Below, one piece after another: positions 1-11,223 of a stretch of DNA of 64,000 bases. The notes under the pieces were generated by a model. It searched no databases, had not been told where the DNA came from, and saw only the letters and a program-made list of their open reading frames with translations. The stretch comes from Bolinopsis microptera (Eukaryota; Ctenophora; Tentaculata; Lobata; Bolinopsidae), in assembly GCF_026151205.1 (NCBI RefSeq), contig NC_087073.1, positions 17,822,837 through 17,886,836 on the forward strand, in the 5' to 3' direction. Every line of letters begins with the position of its first letter. The stretch's first letter is position 1. The translations under genes and the position numbers were made by a program.

Positions 1-444
1 TATTTGGTAATATTATTTATTGGATGTTACGTAGAACAATACGCTTTACACTGGAACAAACCGGGCTGTGTACAGTGAGCACAACCTTTAAACAGGAACA
101 AAGCTTTAACAAATGTTGATCAAGCAATCCTCCACGCCCACATGAAAGGTTGTGCACACTGTACACTGCAGTACACAGCCCACTAGTTGTCCAGAACGTG
201 TTTAGTTACACTAGAGATGGTTTATACACACAATTTAGGTTAAATTGTTTATAAACAAAAGGTCTAATGTGTCACCTAATAGTGGTACCTATATCAACAC
301 CTTTCAGTGGAACACCACCTTGACTTTCCCTAAATACCCTCGCAATATTGCAAAGTGTGATGTACCAAGATATGCACTATGTACATTGAACATCACACTT
401 TCTGTGTAAATGTACCGCATGCATAGTTCATAAGATATAATCAG
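1..444. other. No gene seen; imperfect inverted repeats
   Basis: No coding signal recognised. An imperfect inverted repeat pairs 61-89 with 145-181: the segment reading ggctgtgtacagtg...aaccttt recurs reversed, with an 8-base insertion in the second arm. A second small hairpin pairs 351-362 (aaagtgtgatgt) with 393-404. These could be remnants of a non-autonomous element; no family is assigned. Confidence 0.45.
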
Positions 445-1108
445 AATAGTTTGTGTAGTTATATGCTAACAAGTGGTAGGGGGGGGGGGGGGCAAGTGGA
501 TATTTGTAGACATTTGTAGATTAATGTAGAATGGATAATCCACGAACAAAGTGGATGACATTCTACAAATTTATACATTTATCTCCAAAAATTCAGTAGA
601 ATTTCTGGGCACATATTTGAGATTACATTTTTTGTAGATAAATGTAGATATTTGTAGATTATTGTCAATGGATAATTCACGAAAATTCTACAAATTCTAC
701 AAATTTATACATTTATCTCCAAAAATTCAGTAGAATTTCTGGGCACATATTTGAGATATACATTTTTTGTAGATAAATGTAGATATTTGTAGATTATTGT
801 AATGGATAATTCACGAAAAAAGTGGATGACATTATCCAAATATCTACAAATATCCACTTGGCTCCCCCCCGTTGTAGTTATAGTTTGTAGTTATATGCTA
901 ACAAGTTGTAGTTATAGTTTGTAGTTATATGCTAACATGTTGTAGGTATAGTTTGTAGTTATATGCTAACAAGTTGTAGTTATAGTTTGTAGTTATATGC
1001 TAACAAGTTGTAGTTATAGTTTGTAGTTATATGCTAACAAGTTGTAGTTATAGTTTGTAGTTATATGCTAACAAGTTGTAGTTATAGTTTGTAGTTATAT
1101 GCTAACAT
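445..1108. repeat. 34-bp minisatellite, split by an insertion
   Basis: A unit reading roughly ttgtagttatagtttgtag followed by ttatatgctaacaa repeats every 34 bases; the ttatatgcta motif recurs at 891, 925, 959 and on to about 1100, giving about seven copies after 869. One diverged unit lies before 480, so the element at 487-869 sits inside the array. Some units carry catg in place of caag. Confidence 0.85.
487..869. mobile_element. MITE-like element with inverted ends and internal duplication
   Basis: The left end reads G-run then caagtggatatttgtaga and the right end reads tctacaaatatccacttg then gctcccccc, giving terminal inverted repeats of about 25 bp. Inside, a block of about 140-150 bp containing ttatctccaaaaattcagta and gggcacatatttgagat is present twice in tandem. 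No ORF is present. The element interrupts the 34-bp minisatellite. Superfamily unknown; target duplication not clear. Confidence 0.6.
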
Positions 1109-1168
1109 GTAGATAAAGGTCAGCGGGCGTTTTGTATAAATACAAAACGCCCGCTAACCTGTATCTAC
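1109..1168. repeat. 60-bp hairpin
   Basis: The segment folds back almost completely: gtagata ... agcgggcgttttgta, a 4-base loop (taaa), then tacaaaacgcccgct ... tatctac. The inner 15-bp stem is perfect. It lies directly at the end of the minisatellite. It could be a tiny MITE or a transcribed hairpin; function unknown. Confidence 0.7.
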
Positions 1169-1650
1169 CATGCTACCTTGATCTAGAAGTGGGGAACACA
1201 GCTACGTTTCTGGAATATTAACCGCTGTTTTTTATTATTATTTCGGTTGTCTGACGACCACGGTGTAGTCCTCCAATCTCATTAGAAATCTAATCCTAAA
1301 CCTCATTCCCGTCAGAGATCTATCGGTCGCGGGTACAAACAAAAACCGGGTATTTCGTGGGAGACCGGAGTATTATTAGATTAACTGTCCTGAGTAGTGC
1401 CGCAGAAATTAGTTCTAGAACAACAGGTTTATTCTGGAACTTATTAAGAAATGTGATTTCTTGGTTTTTTGGTCACCAATAAAACGTTCTAGAACGATAG
1501 CTATAGGTTCGTTCGAGAATTTTAGAACTTTATAAGTACAGTATATACCGGGCCAATCGGGGGAAACGAAAGGTGCACGGTATAGAAATTAGAAATATAT
1601 AATATGAAATTAACGAATATTACTGAACTTCTCATTATATTATACATATA
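1169..1650. other. No feature recognised
   Basis: AT-rich non-coding sequence between the hairpin and the LINE fragment. No ORF, RNA gene or clear repeat was found. Confidence 0.4.
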
Positions 1651-2040
1651 GAGGATCGCAGTAGGAATGTGCTCATCTTTGGTTTGAAGGAGACTGAAGA
1701 AGAGAAACTGTGCGATAAAGTTGACGTGATTTTTCAGCAGATTGATGAAAAACCACGTTTTTCAGCTATCTGGGTTGGGAGGAAATCAGCCGACAAGACG
1801 AGACCAGTCAAAGTTTCGCTAGGTAGTTCTAGTACCGTTCATCAGATATTAGTAAATGCCAAAAAATTGAGACTGTGTGAAGATCACAAAACTGTTTTCA
1901 TATCTCCAGATCGATCACCTGAAGATCGAGCTATCCATCAGCGGTTGGTCTTGGAAATGAAACAGATAGCCAAAGAAGACACAAAAAACACACTAATTAT
2001 ATCAGAAGTGGTAATATTTGTAGTGAGGACAAGATGTTAG
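1651..2040 (+). pseudogene. LINE ORF1 fragment (RRM-like, L1/CR1-type)
   Basis: An open frame running from about 1651 (no start codon needed; the first ATG is at 1669) to a stop at 2038-2040 encodes about 130 residues. It resembles the ORF1 nucleic-acid-binding protein of non-LTR retrotransposons: an NVLIFGLKE strand, an RVG-like 'WVGRKS' turn followed by RPVKV, then a SPDRSPEDRA segment and a basic helix. This is the usual order of the RRM-like core and C-terminal part. Only this piece remains; no endonuclease or reverse transcriptase follows. Family recognition is from pattern memory, not a search. Confidence 0.6.
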
Positions 2041-4312
2041 AGAGTGATACATAATAATGAGTGATATACGTCCATAAGTTTTTACCGTGTGATAAATTTT
2101 TTTCAAAATGTCAAATAAGTACTTTTGATTTTTATATTTTTTACTAGTATATTCATATATTGAGTATCTAGTTTTGGATTATATCGCGAGGCCAGCCGCT
2201 TTGACATCGGCAATCTTTATTTTTTATTTGGATTGTTGATATAAGCGGGATAAAAATGCTTTATTTCATTTTATTTCATTTCGTATACAAATATTATATT
2301 GTTTTTTAATAATATAATTACGATTGTAATATAAAACTTCTATTAATTTGTCATCCTTGTAATATAATCCATGACCCCAATCCCAGGTTTCTGCAGTCTC
2401 TTCAATAGCCTGTCAAGTGTCTCATTAGGGCCTTAAATGCACATTGCACGTGTTAAGATGGCATTTGAAATATGTACTCAAATCACCAGCAAATGAGAAA
2501 TATGAGCTATGATAAATCAAATTTCTTGCACAAAACGAACTAATTAACTTTAAGTTTGGGGGAAAAGAAGAGGCTATTACATCGATATACCCAGTGTAAT
2601 AGAGAGACACAGTATATCTATAATCTAACTGTATGCGAAAAATACGCATTTTTAAGTCGTATTTATCACGTACAAAACGTAAGATGGGACACGATCATCA
2701 TTTAATAGTCACGTATATTATACGGTAACACAATTTGATTTCATACAGTTAATGAGGCAGCTATGGGCTATAAGCCCTGGAATCGGTGAGCAAATTCTTT
2801 GTCGTGCTGTAGTAACGGCTAATTAAATAAGCTTGTTTATTATAGAATCAGGACTCACCTCAATACGAGAGGTCTGTAGACATTTCTGAAAATAATATCA
2901 GTTATCATTATAACAGTTATATGAGTTACATCACATCATATTCTAATGATCAAATTCCGGATATTATCCAATTCATGGAGCTAGAGCTAATTCATGAACT
3001 GTAATGAACATGTAATTGAATTGTAACATTCTGTTGAGGATGAGATCATTGATTGCCACGTAGTATTAGTGTCAAGTGTACATGACCGAGAACGGGTTTC
3101 CGTTTTCAAGGTACTAGCAGGAAGTTGTGCCAAGAGACCAAAAAAATTATTTATTTTGTGATTTTTACGTGCCACTTAGTATAGTGGTCCAAGTTTTGGG
3201 TCCTAAAGTTTTTATTCCTAGGCCAATTTTTTGTTAGAGCATATTTTATTTCCATCACTTATACATTTAAAGTTTAGTCATTATCATCAAAAAGTGATGT
3301 TCAAGATGGAAATTCTCGCAGAGATGAAAAATTCCCAGTTTCTGAGCCGAAAGGATATCCTATTTCTATCCTCAGGGGAATATTGGAAAATACGCCGCCG
3401 GTTTTGTAAATAAGTCACCAGGTATTTTATTTGTGCCACAGTTAAGTTAGTTCTCTTAAAATGCACAGAAAAGACTTTTGATCTAAGATAATCACGTTTC
3501 ACAATAATTATTGAAATGAGTATTGTAAGATGTGATAATTACCTCAATAAAGTAAGGGTTCTCATAGTAGAAGCTTATCTGTTATCAGTAATGTCTTGCA
3601 CCTGAAAAGATATGGTTCAGTAACAACAAACATAAACGTACGCCTACTTTACATCGACCAATAATTCAAGTAACGTCAACAAGCATGTCATTTTAGCATG
3701 AGTAAATGTCACACAAGAACAGCATAATAGCGATAATTTAAAAACAGAAAACAAATACTCACTCAGCTAAGATGGACAATCCTTGGCTATGAAAAATGTT
3801 ACGTTAGAATAATTACTCGGTTGAACTTAGCTAATTCAAAGTCTGCTAACTTTTTTAATCGAAAATGTTCTCTAATTTTATAGAACAGCAAAACAAAACA
3901 TTTTTCTACAGAATTCTGGAGTCTCAGATGAACCCAGCTGCGATGATACAACACGAACTCGGGAAACCCTCGCGTAAATAAAATACTGAAAACAAAGTGA
4001 CTTTGACATAAGAGATAAACACAAACATTTCCAAACATCTCTCTGGTAGACTCTAGTGTCGTTTTTAAATTCCAAATTGAATTAACTTAATAGAATAATC
4101 CACAGTCAAAATTTAATTCAAGATCATTCGAACCTTGGTATTGTTAATAAATTTAATAAATTTACATGAATATTCAATACTATTCATAACTATAGTTTAC
4201 AGTTTACTGCAGAATAATAATAATATAATAATTCTATATAGTTACAAAATTGAAACAATTATAACCCCTTATTGTGGGCAGAGTATGTGTCTTTGTTGAG
4301 GGGGCCGGGGGG
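2041..4312. other. Non-coding, no gene recognised
   Basis: Open frames here are short and carry no recognisable domain or amino-acid bias. Segment 3175-3240 is a diverged copy of the sequence at 15090-15148 and 23237-23295 (shared ggtccaa.ttttggg and ggccaattttt blocks). Otherwise nothing is identified. Confidence 0.4.
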
Positions 4313-4805
4313 GTCTTCATGATCAAAATTCTCTCGAAATTGACTTTATAGTTGTTTCTGGTAGAAGGGAATGATATCTACCAGCTGCTTTTGGTCCCAT
4401 GGAAAAATATCGTTCCTAGCCGAAATTATCGCCAGTCTAAGGTCAGCGCTTGTGCGTAATTGTATTGCGCGAGCGATTTTCAATCGCAAATCCTGAAAAT
4501 TGAGTCTAAAAATCTATCTTCTCCTACATTTTTTGAGCAATCAATATCCTGAATCAATATCCTGAAAGTTTCAGGGTGATTGCTCAAAAAATGTAGGAGA
4601 AGATAGATTTTTAGACTCGATTTTCAGAATTTGCAATTGAAAATTGCTCGCGCAATACAATTACACATAAGAGCTGACCTTAGACCGGCAATAATTTCGG
4701 CTAGGAACGATATTTTTCCATGGGACCAAAAGCAGCTGGTAGATATTATTCCCTTCTACCAGAAACAACTATAAAGTCAATTTCGAGAGAATTTTGATGA
4801 AGACT
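4313..4805. mobile_element. About 490-bp fold-back element
   Basis: The arms 4313-4542 and 4578-4805 are reverse complements with scattered mismatches, around a 35-base loop that itself contains a repeated caatatcctgaa. Both outer ends carry gtcttcat...aaaattctctcg in opposite orientation. No ORF. It is a long-TIR MITE or fold-back element; superfamily unknown. Confidence 0.8.
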
Positions 4806-5821
4806 CAAACGAGCATACTGTACGGAAATAGCTTTAATTCTACGTCATATTAAAAACTTTACATCATTTTTGAGATACAAAAATAAATTTTATCAAATTT
4901 AAAGAATATCAACAGTCAGAACTGATTGGCAGAACAAAGTGTGTTAAAAGAATTTATTTATAACTCTTTTGCTGCTTAGGCGCGGCACAGCGCTTGACCC
5001 ACATGCTATACAGCGTGTAGCAACACAGCGCCGAAAATGAAAAAGCTATAAGCGGTGCGCCGCGCCTAAACCATAAACTCTCAATATTATTAAGATAAAC
5101 AACTTTGCGAGATAATTTAGCATGCTGACTTTGTAGGATATCATAATTATACCCGTGCCAGTTCCAAATGTGAGTAAGCGCTTAAACCAAAAGCAGTTGG
5201 CAAAAGGAGCCAGTTGCCTGTAAGAGCTTTACTAGCACCCGATTTACCACTTTTGGAGCACAAACTCAAACCTAAAACCGGCCGAGCACAAAGATATGTT
5301 ATTGCCACGATTGGGTGGATTGATTCCCAGAATATTTATCAGCACGCAGCACTAATAATATGAAGTTCATTATCGAATTTTAGATAGGCCATGGATTGTT
5401 TAACACATATAAGTTGGTCATTAGAGAATAATTAATGTTTGGTAATCGATATTAATTAAATATTTAAAATAGTATTTGTGTTTTTTATTGTTAACTATTA
5501 AGTTACGTTCAATTGAAATATTTGCTTAAAACACTATTACATGTTTTTTTTTTTAACCAAAATATTCACAAAACAAAACGACAGGGACACAGAAAGGAGA
5601 AAGACAACACATCACACGGACGGAAACTGCTGCTGAGTTGACGAGTATCTGATTGTATCAATTATGGGTCTCTTGTAATTCATTAAAATAAGTGTGATCA
5701 TACTTCTAGAGTATATTGGGCTAACACAGCTGCTGCAAGGTTAACATTGGAGTCCAAAGACCGGAGTGTGATACAACAAGAGAGAGGAACCATCTTTAGC
5801 AAGTATTTGGAACTGACAGCC
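4806..5821. other. Non-coding; short GC-rich hairpin
   Basis: No gene seen. Segment 4977-5069 begins ttaggcgcggcac and ends gtgcgccgcgcctaa, so its ends pair. It shares the word gcgcggcacag with the element-C repeats at 11137-11223 and 35106-35226. Confidence 0.4.
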
Positions 5822-6125
5822 CAGTTCCACGGCTCAGTTTTGCGACCAGATTTAACACAAAACTCTGCGCAATGAGTTTTGAAAAGTTTTGTTTACAATG
5901 TACGTTTCTACGGTTGGTATTTGCACGCAGATTTGCACGCGCACGTGGGCGCATTATAATGAAATGTCCCACGCGAGCGCCCAGGTTAAAACTGCTTTCA
6001 CGGAGTTTTGGGTCATATCAAAAATGTTTCTCTGTGCGGAGAAATATTTTTGAATTTCATTTCCGGTCGCAAAAATGTGAGAAAAATGTGAGCAAATCTG
6101 GTTGCAAAACTGAGCCGTGGAACTG
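5822..6125. mobile_element. MITE with about 38-bp inverted ends
   Basis: The left end (cagttccacggctcagtttt...) and the right end (...aaaactgagccgtggaactg) are inverted repeats over about 38 bp with few mismatches; the element is 304 bp. An open frame crossing it (from 5872) runs through the right end, so I regard that ORF as fortuitous. No obvious target-site duplication. Confidence 0.65.
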
Positions 6126-7353
6126 TAGGTTAAGACTATTACAAATACCGTACTTTAAGTTTGCGAAGACATGTGGACTAGGTGGGTCAAGAGTACTCTA
6201 CTTGAAAGTGGGTGTTGAGAATCCTCAACTTAACTAAATATAATGACGTCCAGAAGATGAGGCAATAGAGTGAGTAGAATAGGCTGAAGGGGAAGGAATG
6301 TCACAAGGAGATGGGCAGGGAGAGCACTATAATATCACCCTGATTTGGCTGCCGAATTCTGAAAAATGCCCGGCAAATTTCAGAATTTGGCCGCCAAATG
6401 TTTTAAAAGGCCTAACTCAAAATTCTGGGTCACGAAAAACTCTCCGAACCTCCACGTGGTGTGGCCTGGTTGGCACTAACAGGTGGTGTGCTCTCTTGTT
6501 GAGTACTAAGGTTGGGACTTGCCAACTCAAAGCTCCCAGAGGAACCAGGAAGTCAACACTAACAGCTACCAAGCACCAGGAAATTTCTCTTTCAGATATC
6601 AGGTTACAAGATAGTACACACACAATTGACGATACGTTAGACACAGATACCTAGCTCTAAGAGCTATTAAATCACCAGGAAATTCTCTTTCAGCTTTCAG
6701 GTCCCATCGAAGTCACCCACCACAGAGCTAGGGATTCCAATTCGCTCATCCTGACTACAAGGACACACTGATAATGAGTAGTCTTGGCACTTCTCCCTCC
6801 AGTAACCACTTTTCAGGTCTTTTCAGTTAAGACAGCTAATGCGTAAGGGTTGACACACGCTAGACACAGGCTCGTGATAAGACAGAATTAGGGATTTCAA
6901 CTCTGACTACGAGGACACACTGATAACGAGAATTCCTGGCACTTCTTCCTCCGGTAACCACTTTTCAGGGGACCGGGTTAGCTTTGCCACACTCTTTATT
7001 GAAGTGTGACTGGACGCTCTACAATCATCTAGTAGCAGCAGAGTTTAACTGACACCCTTACTGGTTCTATTCAGTTCTACAGCGGAAGATCTCAACGCTC
7101 GAAACAGTTCATCTCGGACATCCTGCAGAGATGCTTTATCACAGCCTGCCCCATTACACGGGGAACCCTTAGATCTACAGTACCCTGGTGGACAGCATAG
7201 CTCACTAAAGCATAGTGGACCTCTTTAGTTCTGAGACGCAAAGCTAACCGGACCAGGAATAAACATCAATGCAATGCTTAGGGGATGCAAATAGGACATA
7301 CAACGTTTAACGATTTACTCGAACTTTTGATTCTTTTTTAAGCTCGACGTTAC
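6126..7353. other. Degenerate region with a local tandem duplication
   Basis: Segment 6730-6825 recurs at 6887-6977 (shared tgactac.aggacacactgata and gtaaccacttttcagg, offset about 157 bp). Open frames at 6298-6654 show no recognisable domain. The block lies directly 5' of the LINE RNase H scrap and may be the decayed upstream part of the same element. Confidence 0.4.
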
Positions 7354-8049
7354 ATGGTATCAATTCAGGACAGATATTTCTTCTTCAGGTTATTGAGGAA
7401 ATCGTACCCGCTATTTGCGTTATACATGGCAAGTATCTGGACTAATGATAACTTAGGATCTCAATCAATCATAAAATTCCTCTCAGATTCCCAGGCTGCA
7501 TTTAAAGCCCTTAACAGCACCAATTTTAACTCCAGGTTCGTTCTGAACATCTCAGACCAACTCAACTCGCTAGGTTTTTTCATCGAGTAGAATTTTGTTC
7601 CAGGACATGAAGGAGTATACGGAAAAGACCTAGTGAACGAATTCGCAAGGGACGTTCAATCCAACAGCATCCCCATAGGACCAGAACCCTTCCTCACAAA
7701 TACACCACACTCAGTGACAAAGGATCATTCCACTTGAGATGTTCCTCGGACACAAATATAAATACAAGAACTTTTATTTTTCTGGAACTCACATCAGATG
7801 GCTAACATGGTCGTTTTCAGGATAGGTCACAGCCCACTAGTTTATTTTCAGAACGTGGCAAACAACGTCAACTTCGAGACACAAGATTGTGAACACTTTT
7901 CAGGAGAAGCAGAAACATCCCAGCACCTCCTCTGCAAGTGCATCCAGATTATGACGTTCAGAATGAGGATAATTGGTAAACTCTACCTTAACAACAGTGA
8001 ACTACAATCATATCTTCAAATTTGTGGAACAGTCGACAAGACTGGATAG
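7354..8049 (+). pseudogene. LINE RNase H domain and C-terminal zinc-knuckle fragment
   Basis: Two broken frames. 7354-7590 contains KFLSDSQAAFKALN, matching the conserved Asp-Ser-Gln-Ala-Ala block of retrotransposon RNase H, then ends at an in-frame stop. Immediately after the stop the frame resumes as FVPGHEGVYGKDLVNEFARD, the typical final RNase H block with its catalytic-region His. 7798-8049 reads GHSPLVYFQ...CEHFSGEAETSQHLLCKC, the Cys/His-rich tail that follows RNase H in such elements, though one expected Cys is replaced. It belonged to an RNase H-bearing non-LTR retrotransposon and is now inactive. Confidence 0.7.
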
Positions 8050-9407
8050 GGAAAACCCTTTTGGGTAACCTCCTAGGATTCTTCACCAGGAACTTTCGCT
8101 AAATTCCATACTAGGAACTCAACCTAGGCCCATCTCCGCATAGAGACATATCTCCCAGGCTTTGACCTTGCTCGGAAGTCCCTTGTCTGCCCGCAGAAGT
8201 ACTACAACGGAAGTGGGTTTGCTCTGAGACAGCTAGTGACAGCTTCAAGACTCCAGGGGTCTGTTGCATTGATATTTATTATTTTATGATTTCGTATATA
8301 CTTTGGGAGTCCTGGCGTGCAGCTAGCAGGAGTTGCATTCTGTGGGCACGGCGAGAAGGCTTCCCTCTTATAGTAGGAGGCCTGAAACCGTTGACCAGAA
8401 CAGAGAGAGAGAGAGAGAGAACTCAAAATTCTGTCCCAAAACTTAAGGTCGGGATGCGATTCTACGTTGATTCTAAAAATTTCATGTAAAAATATTGAAA
8501 CCCTATTGAGTTCTATTGTTTTGAGCGAAGTCAGTTTTGCAAATATCGCGAACTGAGATATGGGCAATTTTGTTCATTTTTTGTGATTATTTGAACACAG
8601 AATCCACAGTTAGGTAGAGATTGAGCTGATATTCATAGAGAATGTGTAGTATAGGCTTACCTTTCATATAAAGTTGGTTTCATTCAAAAATATTGATATT
8701 TGACCAATTTCTGGGCCAAAATCGATCAAAATTGGTGCGTTTGCCCAAATATGGTCATATGGTTTTTGGCTCATAACTCAGCCATTTTTTGTCCAATTTT
8801 GATGAAAATTCATATACGAGTTCAGGGGACCACTAGCTACAAGTAAAGCAACTAAAATCTGGGTTTTGAGCATGTTCAGGGTGTTTGGTTAAATTGGGCC
8901 TAATTTGGACAAAATATGGGCGTGGCTGCCCCGCGGGCACCGTTTGGCGGTTGGGGTCCGGGACCCCCTCAAAAGTTTGGTCAATTTGTTGGTCAACTGC
9001 TATCTCGAAAACAAGTTTCACAAAAAAATCAGGGTGAACCCCCCCCCCCCCCCCCCCCCTCGTTTTATGCATGCAACTGTCATCTTCCCTCAAGCTTTTT
9101 CCTAATAAAAATAATTTAAAGTTAAGTAAAAAGTTTTTAAAAATGAGACTTTAGCTATAACTTTATAGAAACTAAAACAACTGAAATAGCGTACAACCAA
9201 ACCAATGCCCACTACTGATATAAGGTACAAAATGTAGGGCATAAACATAACAGAGTGAAACGGGCCAAATAAGAATGACAATACAACTCTTCACCCCAGC
9301 ATCTAGCATGATGTAATACAACACCAGTGTAACGTTACACCGGACTTGTCAAAACGAAAGTACCAGCAGTAATATAATCGTCAAGCAAGTAGTCCAGTGT
9401 ATCAATC
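8050..9407. other. Non-coding with homopolymer C tract
   Basis: No gene recognised. A short (GA)n lies at about 8402-8420. A run of 21 C occupies 9039-9059. Open frames across 8833-9119 are created by GC-rich sequence and the poly-Pro/poly-Gly translation of the C run and are not believed to be genes. Confidence 0.5.
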
Positions 9408-9742
9408 ATAGTAAATTTATCTTTAAAGCCATGCTTCTGCGACATATGTCGGTATTTACTACTTAATAATTTCTTTTTAAATCCTAAATTAACGAAAGAG
9501 TTAAGCATTATCTCAACCCGTATTTTAAAACCATTAAAATTATTTCAAATCCTAAAAAATCTAACGAGTTGAGAACCAAATACTCCAATGAGTACATCTC
9601 TAGACATGTTACTACAATTAGGAGAATACTGAACGATTTTGAACGGAACATCGTCCCGTTTATCATAAACTCTAAATATAAAGTGCCCCTCTTCTATAAA
9701 TATATCCAAATCTAAAACATGAGCCTTGGTATCAACCTCATT
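9408..9742 (-). pseudogene. Penelope-like reverse transcriptase C-terminal fragment
   Basis: Read on the minus strand from 9742, the translation gives a HVLDLDI strand, then YDKRDDVPFKIVQYSPNCSN, then GVFGSQLVRFFRI, a stop, and a continuing basic helix with FVNLGFKKKLLSSKY. The order L-D-L-x-I, YDKRDDFPF-like and Q-L-V-R-x-x-R is what I recognise from the C-terminal part of Penelope-like or related reverse transcriptases. The in-frame stop after FFRI and the missing upstream RT core mark it as a pseudogene. The family call is from memory and a related RT class is possible. Confidence 0.6.
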
Positions 9743-9961
9743 TCCTTATTTAATTTCAAACTATATATAAACACACCATCTCATCCACATAAAACACACC
9801 ATTCCGATCAACCTATTTTTATTGACGCGGAATGCGCGGCGTGTGTGTGCAAAGATTTGTTGTTGAATTATATTATATGTGCAATGAATAATTGAATTAT
9901 ATGTGCAATGTGCATATATAATAACATAACATTTGTGTTATATTACAAGGCGTACCTATCC

Positions 9962-10087
9962 CTTGTCATACGTTGTATGACCCGCCGCGCACGAAGTGCG
10001 CGGCTCCCCCTGTAGCGTCGAAGACGCTACAGGGGGAGCATAGTGAAACGACCGTGAAACGACCGTGGGGGTCGCAACGTGATACAA
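9962..10087 (+). mobile_element. Element A, copy 1 (triple-hairpin MITE)
   Basis: Starts cttgtcatac and ends gtgatacaa. Three short hairpins follow one another: catacgttgtatg, ccgcgcacgaagtgcgcgg and tgtagcgtcgaagacgctac. The right part carries a local duplication of gtgaaacgaccgtg. Ends are weak inverted repeats (cttgtcata / cttgtatca). No coding capacity. Confidence 0.75.
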
Positions 10088-10207
10088 CTGATACCCTCAT
10101 CAGGGCCTCTTCACAAGAATTGTGTAACAATTTATTGGACCTGCATGGGTGCGCAGTGCATTCAGGGCCAGCTAGAGATCAAGTTATTACAAATTATTAA
10201 ATTTTAC

Positions 10208-10352
10208 ATATCCTTACCTGGGGACCTCTTGTAGGTTTACAACCGGAACCTACCAGGACGCGCGCCGAGTTGGACTCGTCGACGGTCCTGGTAGCTTCCA
10301 ATATTGAATATTGAATATATGGAACAGATATTTTACGAGTATCACCCGTTTA
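10208..10352 (+). mobile_element. Element B, copy 1
   Basis: Contains tgtaggtttacaac, cctaccaggacgcgcgccga, the near-palindrome ggactcgtcgacggtcc, and cagatattttacgagtatca. The same string of blocks is present reversed at 35700-35808. This copy has an extra insertion of about 25 bases (around 10297-10320) after the near-palindrome. Unknown non-autonomous repeat. Confidence 0.65.
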
Positions 10353-10598
10353 GGGACCTCAGGCTAGTCCGGCGTGCCACGGGCGCTACTTTGTAGCACA
10401 TGCTTCGGCCCCACATTTTGAGATAAAAGCGGGACGTGCTAGCCTTCGAAAAAAATTAAACGAGTAACATCCGTCAACAGTGCATCACGCTAAAAGAAAT
10501 ATTTATAAAATATGCGTTTGAAAATATTAGACCGCGCGTTCAAATATTAAACCGCGCGTCTTAGTACATTTAAATCCTATAATCCATATAGGGATAGG

Positions 10599-10713
10599 TT
10601 GTATCACGTTGCGACCCCCACGGTCGTTTCACTATGTTTCACCCTGTAGCGTCTTCGACGCTACAGGGGGAGCCGCGCACTTCGTGCGCGGCGGGTCATA
10701 CAACGTATGACAA
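10599..10713 (-). mobile_element. Element A, copy 2
   Basis: Reverse-oriented copy of the triple-hairpin element with all three hairpins intact. An extra tttcaccctg-type stretch separates the third hairpin from the tail. Confidence 0.75.
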
Positions 10714-10753
10714 CAAAATACATCGAATTATAAATTAATTTCATACCTGATAC

Positions 10754-10862
10754 CTTGTCATACGTTGTATGACCCGCCGCGCACGAAGTGCGCGGCTCCC
10801 CCTGTAGCGTCGAAGACGCTACACATAGTGAAACGACCGTGGGGGTCGCAACGTGATACAAG
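10754..10862 (+). mobile_element. Element A, copy 3 (cleanest, 109 bp)
   Basis: Complete copy: cttgtcatac start, three uninterrupted hairpins, then atagtgaaacgaccgtgg and a gtgatacaag end. The shortest and most regular of the five copies, useful as the reference form. Confidence 0.75.
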
Positions 10863-11023
10863 TATTTTGGACGTGACGCTGATTCCAAATTACATTTACC
10901 CCTAGCTGCGCATAACGTACAAAGTGCAAAGTTTTAAAAATGCTTCCCTGGCACCTGGAGAGTTTAAAAAACAATTTTTGAGAGAAAAGACAATTTTATT
11001 ATTTATCACCAATTCTATACTCA

Positions 11024-11097
11024 GGCAGACAGTGGGATTCAAACCCGCAACCTCACGATTGCAAAGCTGGCGTTTTAACCAACTGCGCTACCTGGCC
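11024..11097 (-). repeat. Degenerate tRNA-like sequence (SINE head or tRNA pseudogene)
   Basis: On the minus strand the 74 bases contain an A-box-like tagcgcagttgg and a B-box-like ggtttgaatcc at tRNA spacing, with a possible anticodon loop tttgcaa (TGC, alanine-like). The acceptor and anticodon stems pair poorly, so this is not a functional tRNA. The ORF 10924-11124 is its antisense. Confidence 0.6.
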
Positions 11098-11136
11098 GTT
11101 AAAATTTGTTTTATTTTTCTGTGAAAAGCACAATAG

Positions 11137-11223
11137 AGCTTGTAGAGCGATGCAATACTTTAGATCGGCGAGATGCGCTACTGTGCCGCGCCGAGCTGAG
11201 ATGAATTGACATCGTCAATTAAA
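11137..11223 (-). mobile_element. Element C, copy 1
   Basis: Minus-strand copy of a repeat starting aattgacgatgtcaatt (itself a hairpin), followed by agctcggcgcggcacagtag and cgcat...gccgatcta. The longer copy is at 35106-35226. Confidence 0.6.

Noticed and set aside
5872-6237. 121-residue ORF with basic composition
   Set aside because: It begins inside a MITE and runs through its inverted end; no domain.
8833-9119. ORFs rich in Pro or Gly
   Set aside because: Created by the 21-base C run; no conserved domain.
11024-11097. Functional tRNA-Ala gene
   Set aside because: A and B boxes are present but acceptor and anticodon stems do not pair.
10924-11124. 66-residue ORF ending VGFKPATSRLQSWRFNQLRYLA
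   Set aside because: This is the antisense translation of the tRNA-like sequence at 11024-11097, a common database artefact.
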